This document shows, one piece after another, positions 25,369-34,409 of a DNA stretch of 64,000 bases (positions are counted from its first letter, which is position 1; each line of letters begins with the position of its first letter). Source of the stretch: Armatimonas sp043757465 (GTDB lineage: Bacteria > Armatimonadota > Armatimonadia > Armatimonadales > Armatimonadaceae); NCBI RefSeq assembly GCF_043757465.1, contig NZ_JAYVPL010000166.1:1-64000 (forward strand), in the 5' to 3' direction. The notes under the pieces are model-generated. The model was given only the letters and a program-made list of their open reading frames with translations, searched no databases and was not told the DNA's origin. The position numbers and the translations under genes were made by a program.

Positions 25369-26385
25369 CTAAATAACTCCTCGCTGGATCAAAAGCTCGG
25401 CGATTTGGTAGCCGTTGAGAGCCGCGCCTTTCAATATCTGGTCGCCTGCCACAAAGAGATCGAGCGCCTTAGGGTGCGACAGATCCTCACGAATCCGCCC
25501 GACCAAGCACTCATCACGGCCCGTGGCATCTATAGGCATCGGGAAGTTATTGCCCTCACGATCGTCTACCAGAATCACGCCCGGAAACGCCGCCAGCGCC
25601 GCGCGGGCTTCGTCTACCGTGGGGCGCTTACCCAAAAACTCAATATTGACGCTCTCCGAGTGTGCCCGGAGCACGGGGACGCGGATACAAGTCGCGGTGA
25701 CGGCGAGATTAGGTTCGTGGAGAATCTTGCGGGTCTCATTAACCATCTTCAGCTCCTCCTCGTTGTAGCCCGTCTCGTTGATCGCGGTATTGTGGCTAAA
25801 TAGGTTAAACGCCACCTGGTGTGGAAAGATTTCTTTTGTCGGGGGCTTCCCAGCCAGCAGCTCGCCCGCCTGTACCTCCAGCTCACGCATCGCCGCCGCC
25901 CCCGCGCCCGACGCGGCTTGGTAGGTGCTGACAACCACGCGCTTCACCGGCCAGAGCCGATGGAGCGGCGCGAGCGCCATGAGGAGAATAATGGTCGAGC
26001 AGTTCGGGTTGGCGATAATGCCCTTGTGCGCTAGTACATCGTCGGGGTTGACCTCGGGGACGATCAGCGGCACGTCGGGATCCATCCGAAACGCCGAGGA
26101 GTTATCAATCACCACGGCTCCAGCTTTAACTGCCGCTTGGGCGTACTGTTTCGAGCGCCCGCCACCCGCCGAGAAAAACGCGATATCGCAGCCCGTAAAA
26201 GAATCCTCAGTGAGCTCGGTAACGGGAAGCTCTTTCCCCTTAAACGTAATCGTCTTGCCCGCCGAGCGCGCCGACGCCAGCAGGCTCAGCGAGGCGAGCG
26301 GAAAGTCCCGCTGCTCCAACAGTTTCAAAAACTCCGCCCCGACCGCGCCCGTCGCGCCCGCCAAGGCAACATGGTATTGCTTCAT
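25369..26385 (-). CDS. asd: Aspartate-semialdehyde dehydrogenase
   Basis: A 338-residue enzyme that makes aspartate semialdehyde for the lysine, threonine and methionine branches. The NADP loop is ALAGATGAVGAEFL, the catalytic Cys is in NPNCSTI near residue 130, and the substrate site includes the later VTATCIRVPVLRAHSESVN split as CIRVPVLRAHSE. ATG 26385 is chosen over TTG 26394. A minus-strand CGGTATCAT box eight bases upstream may be the -10 of a near-leaderless transcript asd-dapA-MOSC-NlpC. Confidence 0.95.
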   Translation of the reverse strand: MKQYHVALAGATGAVGAEFLKLLEQRDFPLASLSLLASARSAGKTITFKGKELPVTELTEDSFTGCDIAFFSAGGGRSKQYAQAAVKAGAVVIDNSSAFRMDPDVPLIVPEVNPDDVLAHKGIIANPNCSTIILLMALAPLHRLWPVKRVVVSTYQAASGAGAAAMRELEVQAGELLAGKPPTKEIFPHQVAFNLFSHNTAINETGYNEEELKMVNETRKILHEPNLAVTATCIRVPVLRAHSESVNIEFLGKRPTVDEARAALAAFPGVILVDDREGNNFPMPIDATGRDECLVGRIREDLSHPKALDLFVAGDQILKGAALNGYQIAELLIQRGVI

Positions 26386-26435
26386 TGCATCCAATGATAC
26401 CGCGCCTGCCCCAAAGGCGGTATAGTTTTGGCGAG

Positions 26436-27056
26436 ATGACCGTCGCCGTTTCCCTTGCCATTGAGACGCTCTATGCCGCCTTTGCCAGTGCCCCTCGGCC
26501 CACGGAGATTTACCATAGCCCCCTCAAGCAGCTCGACACCACGCCACTGCTTACTAAGCCTCTGCGTACTCTCACCGACGACGAGCTATCCAGCTATGCG
26601 TTTAGCGTCTTCAATACGGTAGACGAGGCCGACTTTGCCTACTTTTTTCCGCGTCTAATCGAGCTCACCCACCATGAGCAGAGCATTTTGCACATCGAGC
26701 TTACCTATCAGAAAGCAATTCAGGATCGCTGGCAGGACTGGCCTATACCACGCCGAGAAGCTTTCCAGAAGTACCTTGATGCCGTGATTACCTCCTTTGT
26801 CGAAGAAGTGCAGGGGGACATCGCCGACCGAATCTGTGGTGTGGGAGGCTTATTAGACGATCTGACCGAGCGTCTTTGCATTCTCTTGCAGGACACACAC
26901 GCCGCTCGGGAGAACCTGCTCACGCTCCACGAAGACGGTGGTCAGAACCATTTTTGGGATAAAAAGCGCGCGTCGTATCTGCGCTACATAGCCTGGCTAA
27001 ACTCCGATGCCATCTTTACGCGTGTGCTAGAAATCTACGCGGATGCCGGTCAATAA
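26436..27056 (+). CDS. Hypothetical protein, mostly helical and acidic
   Basis: A 206-residue soluble protein that I do not recognise. It is rich in helix-forming and acidic residues, with a repeated-helix look (IELTHHEQSILHIELTYQKAI, FVEEVQGDIADRICGVGG) and no signal peptide or TM segment. ATG 26436 is preferred over upstream in-frame ATGs that overlap the asd start. A TATAGT box lies nine bases before it. It ends 35 bases before the molybdopterin-domain gene. Confidence 0.6.
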   Translation: MTVAVSLAIETLYAAFASAPRPTEIYHSPLKQLDTTPLLTKPLRTLTDDELSSYAFSVFNTVDEADFAYFFPRLIELTHHEQSILHIELTYQKAIQDRWQDWPIPRREAFQKYLDAVITSFVEEVQGDIADRICGVGGLLDDLTERLCILLQDTHAARENLLTLHEDGGQNHFWDKKRASYLRYIAWLNSDAIFTRVLEIYADAGQ

Positions 27057-27078
27057 AAATCTCGGCATCGTCCCCAGG

Positions 27079-27084
27079 TACAAT
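27079..27084 (+). promoter_or_regulatory. -10-like box TACAAT, leaderless transcript
   Basis: GGTACAAT is followed by CTCTCC and ATG 27091, a six-base gap without a ribosome binding site. The -35 region is poor. Confidence 0.45.
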
Positions 27085-27090
27085 CTCTCC

Positions 27091-27984
27091 ATGCACTTGC
27101 CTCCTCATCAAAAACTCGCTGCGCCAGGGAAGTGGCCCGTGGTCGGAGAGAAAGCACCACGGGTGGTGGACTTGTCGCCGTGGAGCGTGACGGTCCACGG
27201 GTTGGTGGCCGAGCGGCGGACGTTTGGGCAGGAGGAGCTTCTGAACCTGCCACAGCTCACGCAGACCCACGATATTCACTGCGTCACGCGCTGGAGCAAG
27301 CTGGGCGTGACGTTTACCGGGATTCTGCTAGCCGACTTGCTTGCCCTCTGCGGCGGCCCACTTCCCGATGCAAAGTTCGTCTCGTTTGTCGCCCGCTCAG
27401 ATCGGGAACATAGCACATCGCTGGTACTGACCGAGGCGCTAGAATTGGGTTGTTTGATCGCGTTCACCGCCGATGGAGCACCACTGGAAGAGGTTCATGG
27501 TGGGCCCGTGCGCGTGATCACACCAAAGCGCTACTTCTATAAGTCGGTCAAGTGGCTGGAGCGCATCGAGCTACTCACAGAAGATCGCCTCGGCTACTGG
27601 GAAGACGAGATCGGCTACCATAACCATGCCGATCCCTGGCGCGAGGAGCGCTACATCGCCGCAAACACCAACCCCAAAACTCTGGAGCGAGCGCTTGCGA
27701 CACGCGACTTTTCGGGGTTGGATCTGCGCGGTGTGGAGCTTCAGGGGCGCGACCTCACGGGCCTCAAAGCCGTGGATGCCAAGCTCCGCGATGCGCACTT
27801 CGAGGGCGCAAACCTCACCGATGCGGACTTTACCCGCGCGAATCTTTCCAACGCCCATCTGGAAAATGCAAACTGCTCCCGCGTGAAGTTCACCAACAGC
27901 GACCTTGAAGGAGCGGCCTTCGAGAACGCCATCCTCACCGACGCTGATCTCACGGGCGCGTCGCTCTTCGGCACGACTTTCTAA
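27091..27984 (+). CDS. Sulfite-oxidase-like molybdopterin domain fused to pentapeptide repeats
   Basis: A 297-residue protein. Residues about 10-190 match the oxidoreductase molybdopterin-binding (sulfite oxidase/MsrP-like) domain: WSVTVHGLV, the Mo-ligand Cys C64 in DIHCVTRWSKLGVTFTG, and GGPVRVITPKRYFYKSVKWLERIEL, YWEDEIGYHNHADPW. From about residue 206 to the end there are pentapeptide repeats of A(D/N)LXX type (LTDADFTRANLSN, LEGAAFENAILTDADLTGASL), forming a right-handed beta helix. No signal peptide is seen, unlike MsrP. I do not know this fusion as a standard family. The substrate is unknown. The 3' end overlaps the convergent esterase gene by 35 bases. Confidence 0.85.
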   Translation: MHLPPHQKLAAPGKWPVVGEKAPRVVDLSPWSVTVHGLVAERRTFGQEELLNLPQLTQTHDIHCVTRWSKLGVTFTGILLADLLALCGGPLPDAKFVSFVARSDREHSTSLVLTEALELGCLIAFTADGAPLEEVHGGPVRVITPKRYFYKSVKWLERIELLTEDRLGYWEDEIGYHNHADPWREERYIAANTNPKTLERALATRDFSGLDLRGVELQGRDLTGLKAVDAKLRDAHFEGANLTDADFTRANLSNAHLENANCSRVKFTNSDLEGAAFENAILTDADLTGASLFGTTF

Positions 27985-28942
27985 CAAGCGCCGCCCCTCC
28001 GACCGCTAGTAGCGCCATAGTTCCCGGCTCAGGGACACTTCCTGAGGGGCCAGAATTAGGCACGTGCCCACCAGAGGAGGGTAGCTGCTGCGCGAAGAGC
28101 CAGTCCATAAAACCAGGCTCCTGATAGACACGCCCCTCTTCCGCCACGATGTAGTGCCCACCATCGGCATACTCCGTGTAGCGGATATTGCCACCCTCTG
28201 CCTGTATCGCAGTGACTATGGATTGAGCCACATCCGGATAGATAGCCGTATCCTGGCCCCCATGAAACACCCATAGAGGGATTTTGGCTAGGTTGGTAGC
28301 CTGGGTTGGGTCTCCCATTCCTGCCACGGGTGCCCCGGCCGCAAAGACCCCTGGGTTGCGCGCCAGAAGATCCCAGGTACCATCGCCGCCCATGGACCAG
28401 CCTGTGGCGTAGAGGCGCGAGGGATCAATGGAGAACTCACTCAAGAGCGAGGGAATCAGATTTGTCACCGCCTGGAGGCTGGTGGAGACAGGATAGTCGG
28501 CGGTGCTGTACGAAGTCCAAGACCAGCCCGGATGGGGCGTCTCATCAGGATAGGTCTCAAAGTTATTGACCCAGAACTCTCCACGAGGGTCGCCACCTAC
28601 TACTTCCCAGGGGCACTGGGGCACCAGAAAGAAGCTCGGATGGGCCGCCTGAACCTCAGAGGAGTAAAACGTCTGGGCAAACTGTCCAATGTCTAGCGGC
28701 AGACGGTTATCCGTCCCACGCTCACCGCTCCCGTGGAGATAGAGCACTAGGGGGTATTTTTCGTTAGGGTCGTAGTTCTCCGGCACAAAAAGTCGGTATG
28801 GCAGGCTCAGCCCTGAGACATCGGCGAAGGCTCGTTCTTGAAGCGCACTCTGCGGATCCTGCGCGTGAGCGCTCGCAGTGAGAAGAAGCCCCCCAGCCAT
28901 AAGTATAGTCTTCCACCGAGAAGAAAAAAGATAAAGTCTCAT
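27950..28942 (-). CDS. Secreted esterase-like hydrolase with PEP-CTERM signal
   Basis: A 330-residue exported protein. The signal peptide covers residues 1 to about 28 (MAGGLLLTASAHAQ). An alpha/beta hydrolase domain of the PHB-depolymerase/feruloyl-esterase type follows: LYLHGSGERG (oxyanion), GWSMGGDGTW (nucleophile Ser), HGGQDTAIYP (Asp) and DGGHYIVAEE (His). The C-terminus is a PEP-CTERM sorting signal: VPEPGTMALLAVGGAALV followed by basic residues, which an exosortase would process. ATG 28942 follows GAGTGGG; the longer GTG start adds three residues. No exosortase gene is in the window. Confidence 0.88.
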   Translation of the reverse strand: MRLYLFSSRWKTILMAGGLLLTASAHAQDPQSALQERAFADVSGLSLPYRLFVPENYDPNEKYPLVLYLHGSGERGTDNRLPLDIGQFAQTFYSSEVQAAHPSFFLVPQCPWEVVGGDPRGEFWVNNFETYPDETPHPGWSWTSYSTADYPVSTSLQAVTNLIPSLLSEFSIDPSRLYATGWSMGGDGTWDLLARNPGVFAAGAPVAGMGDPTQATNLAKIPLWVFHGGQDTAIYPDVAQSIVTAIQAEGGNIRYTEYADGGHYIVAEEGRVYQEPGFMDWLFAQQLPSSGGHVPNSGPSGSVPEPGTMALLAVGGAALVRKSCRRATRP

Positions 28943-29046
28943 GATGCCCACTCGCTTGTTTTAGGAGATTAGTCTAGGAGACCTTAACAGATTAAAGTCA
29001 ATCCCCAGAGCAAGCCCCTGCAAGAATGGTGCCAATGTTTAAGGAC

Positions 29047-29067
29047 TATAGTTTGAAAACAACTATA
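29047..29067. repeat. Short AT-rich inverted repeat between uvrD and the esterase
   Basis: TATAGTT, seven bases, AACTATA in the 164-bp gap between the uvrD stop and the esterase start. It may be a weak terminator or operator; nothing else is visible in this gap. Confidence 0.3.
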
Positions 29068-29115
29068 AGTCAACTATCGAGACACCCAGATCAACATCTG
29101 GCGGCTGTAGCGTGC

Positions 29116-31263
29116 CTACTCCTCATACTCTTCGTCGGCGAGGGCTTGGGAGTCGTCGTCGTCTTTGTGTTGCGAGCGCAGGGCATCGTCCACTAAGGGC
29201 GCGAGCGTGGGCATCTCAATGAGAAAGGGCGAGGGGCCGAGGGCCTTGGCGTTGTGGTACTGCGGCCAAGACAGAGCGAACTGATCTTTGGCACGGGTGA
29301 TGGCGACATAAGCAATGCGCCGCTCCTCTTCGAGGCTATCTAGGAGCAGCTCGCCGTCTACGTAGCGCAGACTGCGGTGGTGTGGGAGCAGGTTCATGGC
29401 AAAACCAACCACGAAGACGCAGCGCCACTCCAGGCCCTTGGACTTATGCACCGTCATGAGATTCACCGCATCCTGGCCCTTACCCGCATCTTTGGCCTTG
29501 CGGATCTGCCCGCCCACAAAGGTCAGCATTCCCTCGGGCGCAAAGAAGCGCTTGCTGGCCGTCAGAAGCTCATCGAGGTTGTCTAAACGGCTGGAGCCCT
29601 CGCCTTCGTCCTCGCTGTCACCATCCTCGTTCACGATATAGTCGTCGTAGCCGGAGAGCCGGGCGGTCATGAGGCGTGTCTGGGCCGTCTCACCGGACTC
29701 GTGGATCTCTTTAATCTGCTTGCGAAAGTCTAAAATCGCCACTTCTTGTTGGGTGGTGAAGACACCTTTTTTGAGCATCTCATAGAAAGAGCACTTCTGT
29801 TTCTCCGCCAGCTCCTCCACTTTCTTGATGAAGCCCAGCCCCAGTGAGCGGGTGGGCCGTCCGAACTTCGTGCTGGCGATATTGAGGATACGCTTACACG
29901 CCTCGGTACCCGCCTCAGAGTTTGGGTCCACGGAGAGCTGAAGATACGCAAGCAAGTCCTTCACTTCCTTGCGATTGTAAAAGCTCGTGCCCCCCGTGAT
30001 CTGATACGGGATCCCCGCATTGATCAGCCCGTCCTCAAAGCAGCGCGAGTAGGCATTAGTGCGGTAGAGCAGGGCAAAGTCCCGGAACGCCATCGTGCCA
30101 TCACTACTCATCTGCTCCCGCAGACGCTCCACCACCCAGAGCGCCTCGGCCTCGGCATCTAGGTGCTGCGAGAGCCAGGGCTCTTGTGCCGAGAGCTGAG
30201 TGGGCTCCATCAGCAGACGGTAACGATCATCGAGATCCGCATGGGCAATGAGCTCGTTGGCGACCGTGACAATCGTGCCCTGCGAGCGGTAGTTGGCGGG
30301 CAAGCGGATGATCTGGCCGTTGGGGTAGCTGGTCTGAAATCCCATCACGGTGCGCTTGGGATCGCAGCCACGGAAGCCGTAGATACTCTGCCCCACATCG
30401 CCCACAATAAAGAGATTCCCGTGTTTTTTTGACAGAAGCCGTGCCAGTTGCCACTGTACCTCGCTGGTGTCCTGCGTTTCGTCCACAAGGAGAAAGTCAA
30501 ACTTGCTCTGGTACTCGTCGCGGGCTTTGGCATCATCGCGGATGAGATAAAACGCTTCGAGCAGCAGATCATCGAAGTCCAGACGCTTGGCAGGAACTTT
30601 CGAGAGCACGTCCAGCTCTTTCTCTTTTGCCTTCTCGTAGCAACGCCAAAACTTCGCGACGTTCTGAATCAGCGGCAGCTCCCAGTCCGGGTAGAGCTGA
30701 GCGAGGGCGGTCTCGGCCAGCTCGCAGCTATGGCCGCAGTTCTTGGAGGCCGAGATCGCCAGCAAGGCAAGCTTCGGATCGAGCTTCATATTCTGCCCAA
30801 AGGGTGGCTGGGGCAGCGACTTGTAGTTGCTGGTCTTTCCCAGAATCGCACGGCAGACACGCTTCTGCCAGTACTCGTCGGCCAGATCGAAGCGGCCCTC
30901 TTTGCCGAAGCGCTCCGCCCACTCTTTCTTTAAAATCCGCAGGCAATGGGAGTGAAAGGTTCCGATCCACAGCCCCACAATTGCCTCTTCCCCAAGAAGC
31001 TTAGCCAAGCGCTCGCCCATGTCGTCGGCGGCGCGGCGGGTAAATGTCGTGACCAGAATACGCTCCGGTGGCACCCCTTCCGCGATGAGGCGTGCAATGC
31101 GCCGAATGAGCACCGTGGTCTTGCCTGAACCGGCCCCTGCCAGCACCAGGGCCGCCCCGTGGGTATGAGCAAACGCCTCGTACTGCTGCTCGTTCAGCCC
31201 GGCGGCGAGATCGGCAACATCAATGGATTTAGGCGTGGGAGAAGACTGGGGAGAGTCGGACAT
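29116..31263 (-). CDS. UvrD/PcrA-type superfamily 1 DNA helicase
   Basis: A 715-residue ATP-dependent 3'-5' DNA helicase. Motifs in order: Q motif GLNEQQYEAF, Walker A AGAGSGKTTVLIRR (Ia follows as VTTFTRRAA), motif II LVDETQDTSEVQW, motif III VGDVGQSIYGFRG, motif IV region IRLPANYRSQG, motif V NLMTVHKSKGLEW, and motif VI RIAYVAITRAKD. Length and layout fit PcrA/UvrD/Rep used in repair and replication restart. The C-terminus is acidic and does not show a typical UvrD-C interaction tail. It begins 107 bases after the end of the CheA-like gene. Confidence 0.93.
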   Translation of the reverse strand: MSDSPQSSPTPKSIDVADLAAGLNEQQYEAFAHTHGAALVLAGAGSGKTTVLIRRIARLIAEGVPPERILVTTFTRRAADDMGERLAKLLGEEAIVGLWIGTFHSHCLRILKKEWAERFGKEGRFDLADEYWQKRVCRAILGKTSNYKSLPQPPFGQNMKLDPKLALLAISASKNCGHSCELAETALAQLYPDWELPLIQNVAKFWRCYEKAKEKELDVLSKVPAKRLDFDDLLLEAFYLIRDDAKARDEYQSKFDFLLVDETQDTSEVQWQLARLLSKKHGNLFIVGDVGQSIYGFRGCDPKRTVMGFQTSYPNGQIIRLPANYRSQGTIVTVANELIAHADLDDRYRLLMEPTQLSAQEPWLSQHLDAEAEALWVVERLREQMSSDGTMAFRDFALLYRTNAYSRCFEDGLINAGIPYQITGGTSFYNRKEVKDLLAYLQLSVDPNSEAGTEACKRILNIASTKFGRPTRSLGLGFIKKVEELAEKQKCSFYEMLKKGVFTTQQEVAILDFRKQIKEIHESGETAQTRLMTARLSGYDDYIVNEDGDSEDEGEGSSRLDNLDELLTASKRFFAPEGMLTFVGGQIRKAKDAGKGQDAVNLMTVHKSKGLEWRCVFVVGFAMNLLPHHRSLRYVDGELLLDSLEEERRIAYVAITRAKDQFALSWPQYHNAKALGPSPFLIEMPTLAPLVDDALRSQHKDDDDSQALADEEYEE

Positions 31264-31370
31264 GGGCCTTCATCCTATCGCCAACCCCACCCGTTTGCCA
31301 GCAAGTTTGCCTGAGAGATGCCGCCATGATCGCTGTGAGCTTGGCCTTCATCCACTCACGTGGGGTCACA

Positions 31371-33263
31371 TTAGTAGCGACCAGCGACACACTTTTGAGT
31401 TGGCAGCCTGCACCCAGAACGGTCAGGAACAATCACTAGAGTAAGAGGAATCTTGATCTTGATGGTCGTCCCTTCCTTTATTTGGCTCTGGATATCAATC
31501 GTGCCCCCAATCTTCTCAATATTGGTCTTGACAATATCCATCCCCACACCACGCCCCGAGACATTGGTCACTGTCGCTGCCGTGGAGAATCCGGGTAAGA
31601 GGATAAGCTGGAGTAGCTCCCACTCGCTCATCTGGGCGGCATGCTCCGACGTAATAAAGCCGCGCTCAATCGCCTTTGCCTTGATGCGGCCTGAGTCAAT
31701 TCCGCCGCCATCGTCGGTGATCTCGATATTGACCTGACCATCTTCGTGGTAAGCGCGCAGCAACAGTAGCCCCTCGGCGGACTTACCCAAAGCGACACGC
31801 ACTTCAGGGTACTCGATCCCGTGGTCTATCGCGTTACGGACTAAGTGTGTGAGCGGGTCTTTGACCGCTTCAATGAAGGTCTTGTCCAGATCGGTCTCGC
31901 GGCCTTCCATCTCCAGGCGAACTTGCTTGCCGCAGGTATGAGCCAGATCCCGCACGATACGCGGAAACTTATTCCAGACATTGCCAATAGGCTGCATCCG
32001 GGTCCTCATCACGCCTTCTTGCAGCTCGGAGGTGATCAGATTGAGCCGCTGTGCAGTGGCCGCAAGCGCCGTGTCGAGAGAGCTACCCTGCCCCTGAAGC
32101 AACTGGACAATCTGGTTACGGGTGAGCACCAGTTCCCCGACCAAGTGCATCAGGCTATCGAGCAGACCAACATCCACACGGATACTCGCCTCACCTACGG
32201 CCCCCTGTGCTCCAACCGACGCACTGTCAATACTATGCAGCGCGCGCTCGACAATGTCACTGGTGACAAGCCCCCTGGTGATCAGGATCTCTCCCAGGCG
32301 GCGCTGATCGCCCGATTCCTGCTCCCGGAGTACCCGGGTCAGATCCCCTATCTGGATGTAGCCCTGACTGATGAGCACATCTCCCAGGCGACCATGAATC
32401 GGGACATATTCCGCCTGAGCAGCCACCACGATTCTGGAACCGCTCTGGGGCTCCCGCGAGACTGCCTCCCTAGCCACTAGCGCACGAGTAGCTTCACTGT
32501 CTTGAAGACGCGTGAGGGTCTGAATGAGCGACATGCAGTCCACAGTGCCCTCGGAATGCGTGATTTCGATACTGCCCAATATCTGGCGGATGGCATCCAC
32601 CATGGCCAGTAGTGCATCGGTGATCGCGGGGCTAAGGCGGAGATCCCCGGTGCGCAGGAGGCTCAGCAAGCTCTCCCCCGCATGGCTCAGCGACTCCAGG
32701 CGCGAGAAGCCCAGAAACCCACAGGTTCCCTTGATCGTGTGAATGGTGCGGAAGATACTAGAGATCGTCTCATGATCCTGCGGGTCTTTCTCCAGCGCGA
32801 GCAAGTCCAAGTCCAGAAGATCTAGGTTCTCGTAGCTCTCCACAAGAAACTCCTGAACAATCCCCTCCTCATCTATCAGCAAGCTTCTCGAAAGCTCGTC
32901 GTCATTCACAGGGCGCAGGCGCGCCAGTATCTGCTGGAGTTCCCCTTCAATACGATCCAGAGGATCAAGGCTAGCGTACTTACCGGAACGGAAGTAGCGC
33001 TCCAGGACTCCCACCGCATCTCGGGTCGTCTGGATGCCTGACACAGAGTCGCCGATATTGCCCAGGTAGAGCTCTTGCAGTATCTCCAAACAGAGGATAA
33101 GCAGTGCACTTGGGCGAATTAGCTCCTCCGGTAAGCCCGTCAGAACCGCCTCAAGCTCGGCCCCGATCCTCGCCAGCTCGTCGGTGTTCTCCACTTTTAG
33201 AGTTGCCAAGCGCATCCCTAAACTACGGAGCGTTTTCGGGGTTTCTTCGTCTATCGTCCACAT
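31371..33263 (-). CDS. CheA-like histidine kinase lacking the CheW-like domain
   Basis: A 630-residue kinase. A helical N-terminal region is followed by an HPt domain with the phospho-His near residue 175 (IHTIKGTCGFLGF). A middle region has two short motifs of the pattern LG-x-x-LI-x-x-G (RLGDVLISQGYI and RLGEILITRGLV), similar to a piece found at the N-terminus of GspE-type ATPases. Then come the dimerisation helices (ELVLTRNQIVQLL) and the ATPase core (HLVRNAIDHGIE, DDGGGID, GRGVGMDIVK). It ends at IKIPLTLVIVP plus a short unrelated tail, so the P5 regulatory domain that binds CheW is missing. Only 107 bases lie before uvrD. The ATG overlaps the CheX-like stop. Confidence 0.88.
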   Translation of the reverse strand: MWTIDEETPKTLRSLGMRLATLKVENTDELARIGAELEAVLTGLPEELIRPSALLILCLEILQELYLGNIGDSVSGIQTTRDAVGVLERYFRSGKYASLDPLDRIEGELQQILARLRPVNDDELSRSLLIDEEGIVQEFLVESYENLDLLDLDLLALEKDPQDHETISSIFRTIHTIKGTCGFLGFSRLESLSHAGESLLSLLRTGDLRLSPAITDALLAMVDAIRQILGSIEITHSEGTVDCMSLIQTLTRLQDSEATRALVAREAVSREPQSGSRIVVAAQAEYVPIHGRLGDVLISQGYIQIGDLTRVLREQESGDQRRLGEILITRGLVTSDIVERALHSIDSASVGAQGAVGEASIRVDVGLLDSLMHLVGELVLTRNQIVQLLQGQGSSLDTALAATAQRLNLITSELQEGVMRTRMQPIGNVWNKFPRIVRDLAHTCGKQVRLEMEGRETDLDKTFIEAVKDPLTHLVRNAIDHGIEYPEVRVALGKSAEGLLLLRAYHEDGQVNIEITDDGGGIDSGRIKAKAIERGFITSEHAAQMSEWELLQLILLPGFSTAATVTNVSGRGVGMDIVKTNIEKIGGTIDIQSQIKEGTTIKIKIPLTLVIVPDRSGCRLPTQKCVAGRY

Positions 33264-33814
33264 ATAGCGCAAATCTCCTGGGTAGGCTGCATCAGCGCTG
33301 TCCGCCCGGCAATCACATCTACCCAGAACACACTACCGGTCAGCTCAAAGATGCTACACCAAGAGACCATGTTGTGAGGCAGTATTCTCTCGACATCATG
33401 GCCTCGGAAAACAGTGGGCAACGACATTGCAACCGCCAGCTCCTGATCCTCCATCCGGGCAACAATATTGCCCGCAATGATATTGGCCACCTCACCGATT
33501 GCATCGCCCATATCCGCACTGTCGTAGTCAATCTCGAAGCCCGCCATCGCGAGCGCCAGCTCAACGGCAGACTCACGGGAGCAACACATCGTAATGGAGT
33601 AGCTCCGATCCCCGACAAACGAGATAGTCCCACAGATACCATCATAGATCCGTACCGCCTCTTCGACGTGCAGGCACTTGGGCTCTGTCCCCACGAACAT
33701 CGCCACCGTCTGGGACACAGCCGCTTGCACGATATCAACCAGTAAGGGCTCGATGCGGGGCAGTAAGGGCTTGAGGTGGGAAGCGGGTGGGGTGGTGCTC
33801 TGAAAATTGGTCAT
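33251..33814 (-). CDS. CheX/CheC-like phosphatase domain protein
   Basis: A 187-residue protein of the CheC/CheX/FliY group, which dephosphorylates CheY-P. The signature E-x-x-N is present once, E108 and N111 in GEVANIIAGN, in the context expected for CheX (one active site). ATG 33814 follows an AGGGGGG stretch; a longer frame to 34012 overlaps the response regulator. Its stop overlaps the CheA-like start by 13 bases, and the CheY-like gene ends five bases before its ATG, so the three form one operon. Confidence 0.82.
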   Translation of the reverse strand: MTNFQSTTPPASHLKPLLPRIEPLLVDIVQAAVSQTVAMFVGTEPKCLHVEEAVRIYDGICGTISFVGDRSYSITMCCSRESAVELALAMAGFEIDYDSADMGDAIGEVANIIAGNIVARMEDQELAVAMSLPTVFRGHDVERILPHNMVSWCSIFELTGSVFWVDVIAGRTALMQPTQEICAICGR

Positions 33815-33818
33815 GGAA

Positions 33819-34271
33819 CTATCCCCCCCTAAGCTTGCTGAAAAAGCCACTACTCTTCGCCCCTGCCGCTTGCGGTACATGCCGTGTACGAATTCTCTCC
33901 ATGAGGGGCTCCACTTGCCGAAGCAGATCGACATGGGTGAAGGGCTTGGTGATGTAGGCGTCTGCGCCCGCGTGATCCAGCGCCTCCTGGACTTTCCCCA
34001 CAACGCGCTCACTGGTCACCATGATGATAGGAATATGATAGGTCTTCTCTCGGGCGCGTACTTTTGTGACAAACTCAATGCCCGTCATCCGGGGCATGTT
34101 CCAGTCCACAAAAGCGATATCCACACTCTGAAACACCACAGTCTCCAGGGCATCTTCGCCATCATCGGACTCAAAAAACTGGAACTCCGCAATGCCGGAT
34201 TTTGCGAGAGCCTGCATAACGACGCTACGCATCACACGTGAGTCATCCACAACCAATGTATTCAGTTTCAT
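33819..34271 (-). CDS. CheY-like response regulator
   Basis: A 150-residue single receiver domain with a short C-terminal extension. The acidic pocket is D9/D10 (LVVDDSRVMR), the phospho-acceptor is D56 in FVDWNMPRMTG, the switch Thr is in IIMVTSE, and the Lys is in ITKPFTHVDLL. It has no output domain, so it signals by protein contact as CheY does. The last 25 residues are Gly/Ser/Arg-rich. It is the first gene of the CheY-CheX-CheA-like operon. ATG 34271 has GGCAGG close upstream. Confidence 0.9.
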   Translation of the reverse strand: MKLNTLVVDDSRVMRSVVMQALAKSGIAEFQFFESDDGEDALETVVFQSVDIAFVDWNMPRMTGIEFVTKVRAREKTYHIPIIMVTSERVVGKVQEALDHAGADAYITKPFTHVDLLRQVEPLMERIRTRHVPQAAGAKSSGFFSKLRGG

Positions 34272-34361
34272 CCTGCCATCCTGGTAAAAATATAGATACG
34301 CTACTCTTGATTCGGCAGGCAAGGCTGCTCCCACAAGAGAATTCTTTTTCCATGGGCCTGC

Positions 34362-34370
34362 TGTTATAAT
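34362..34370 (+). promoter_or_regulatory. Extended -10 promoter (TGTTATAAT)
   Basis: TGT-TATAAT with the box at 34365-34370, 39 bases before ATG 34410. The -35 region (TTCTTT) is weak. Confidence 0.55.
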
Positions 34371-34409
34371 GCTTCCAGAGACGGTATCCCCCGCTCTGTG
34401 GAATATCCC

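Noticed and set aside
31264..31450. A frameshifted CheW-like (P5) domain after the kinase core
   Set aside because: A +1 frame gives a short stretch after IVP that could loosely resemble P5, but only about 107 bases remain before uvrD, while P5 needs about 400. A frameshift alone cannot explain the loss.
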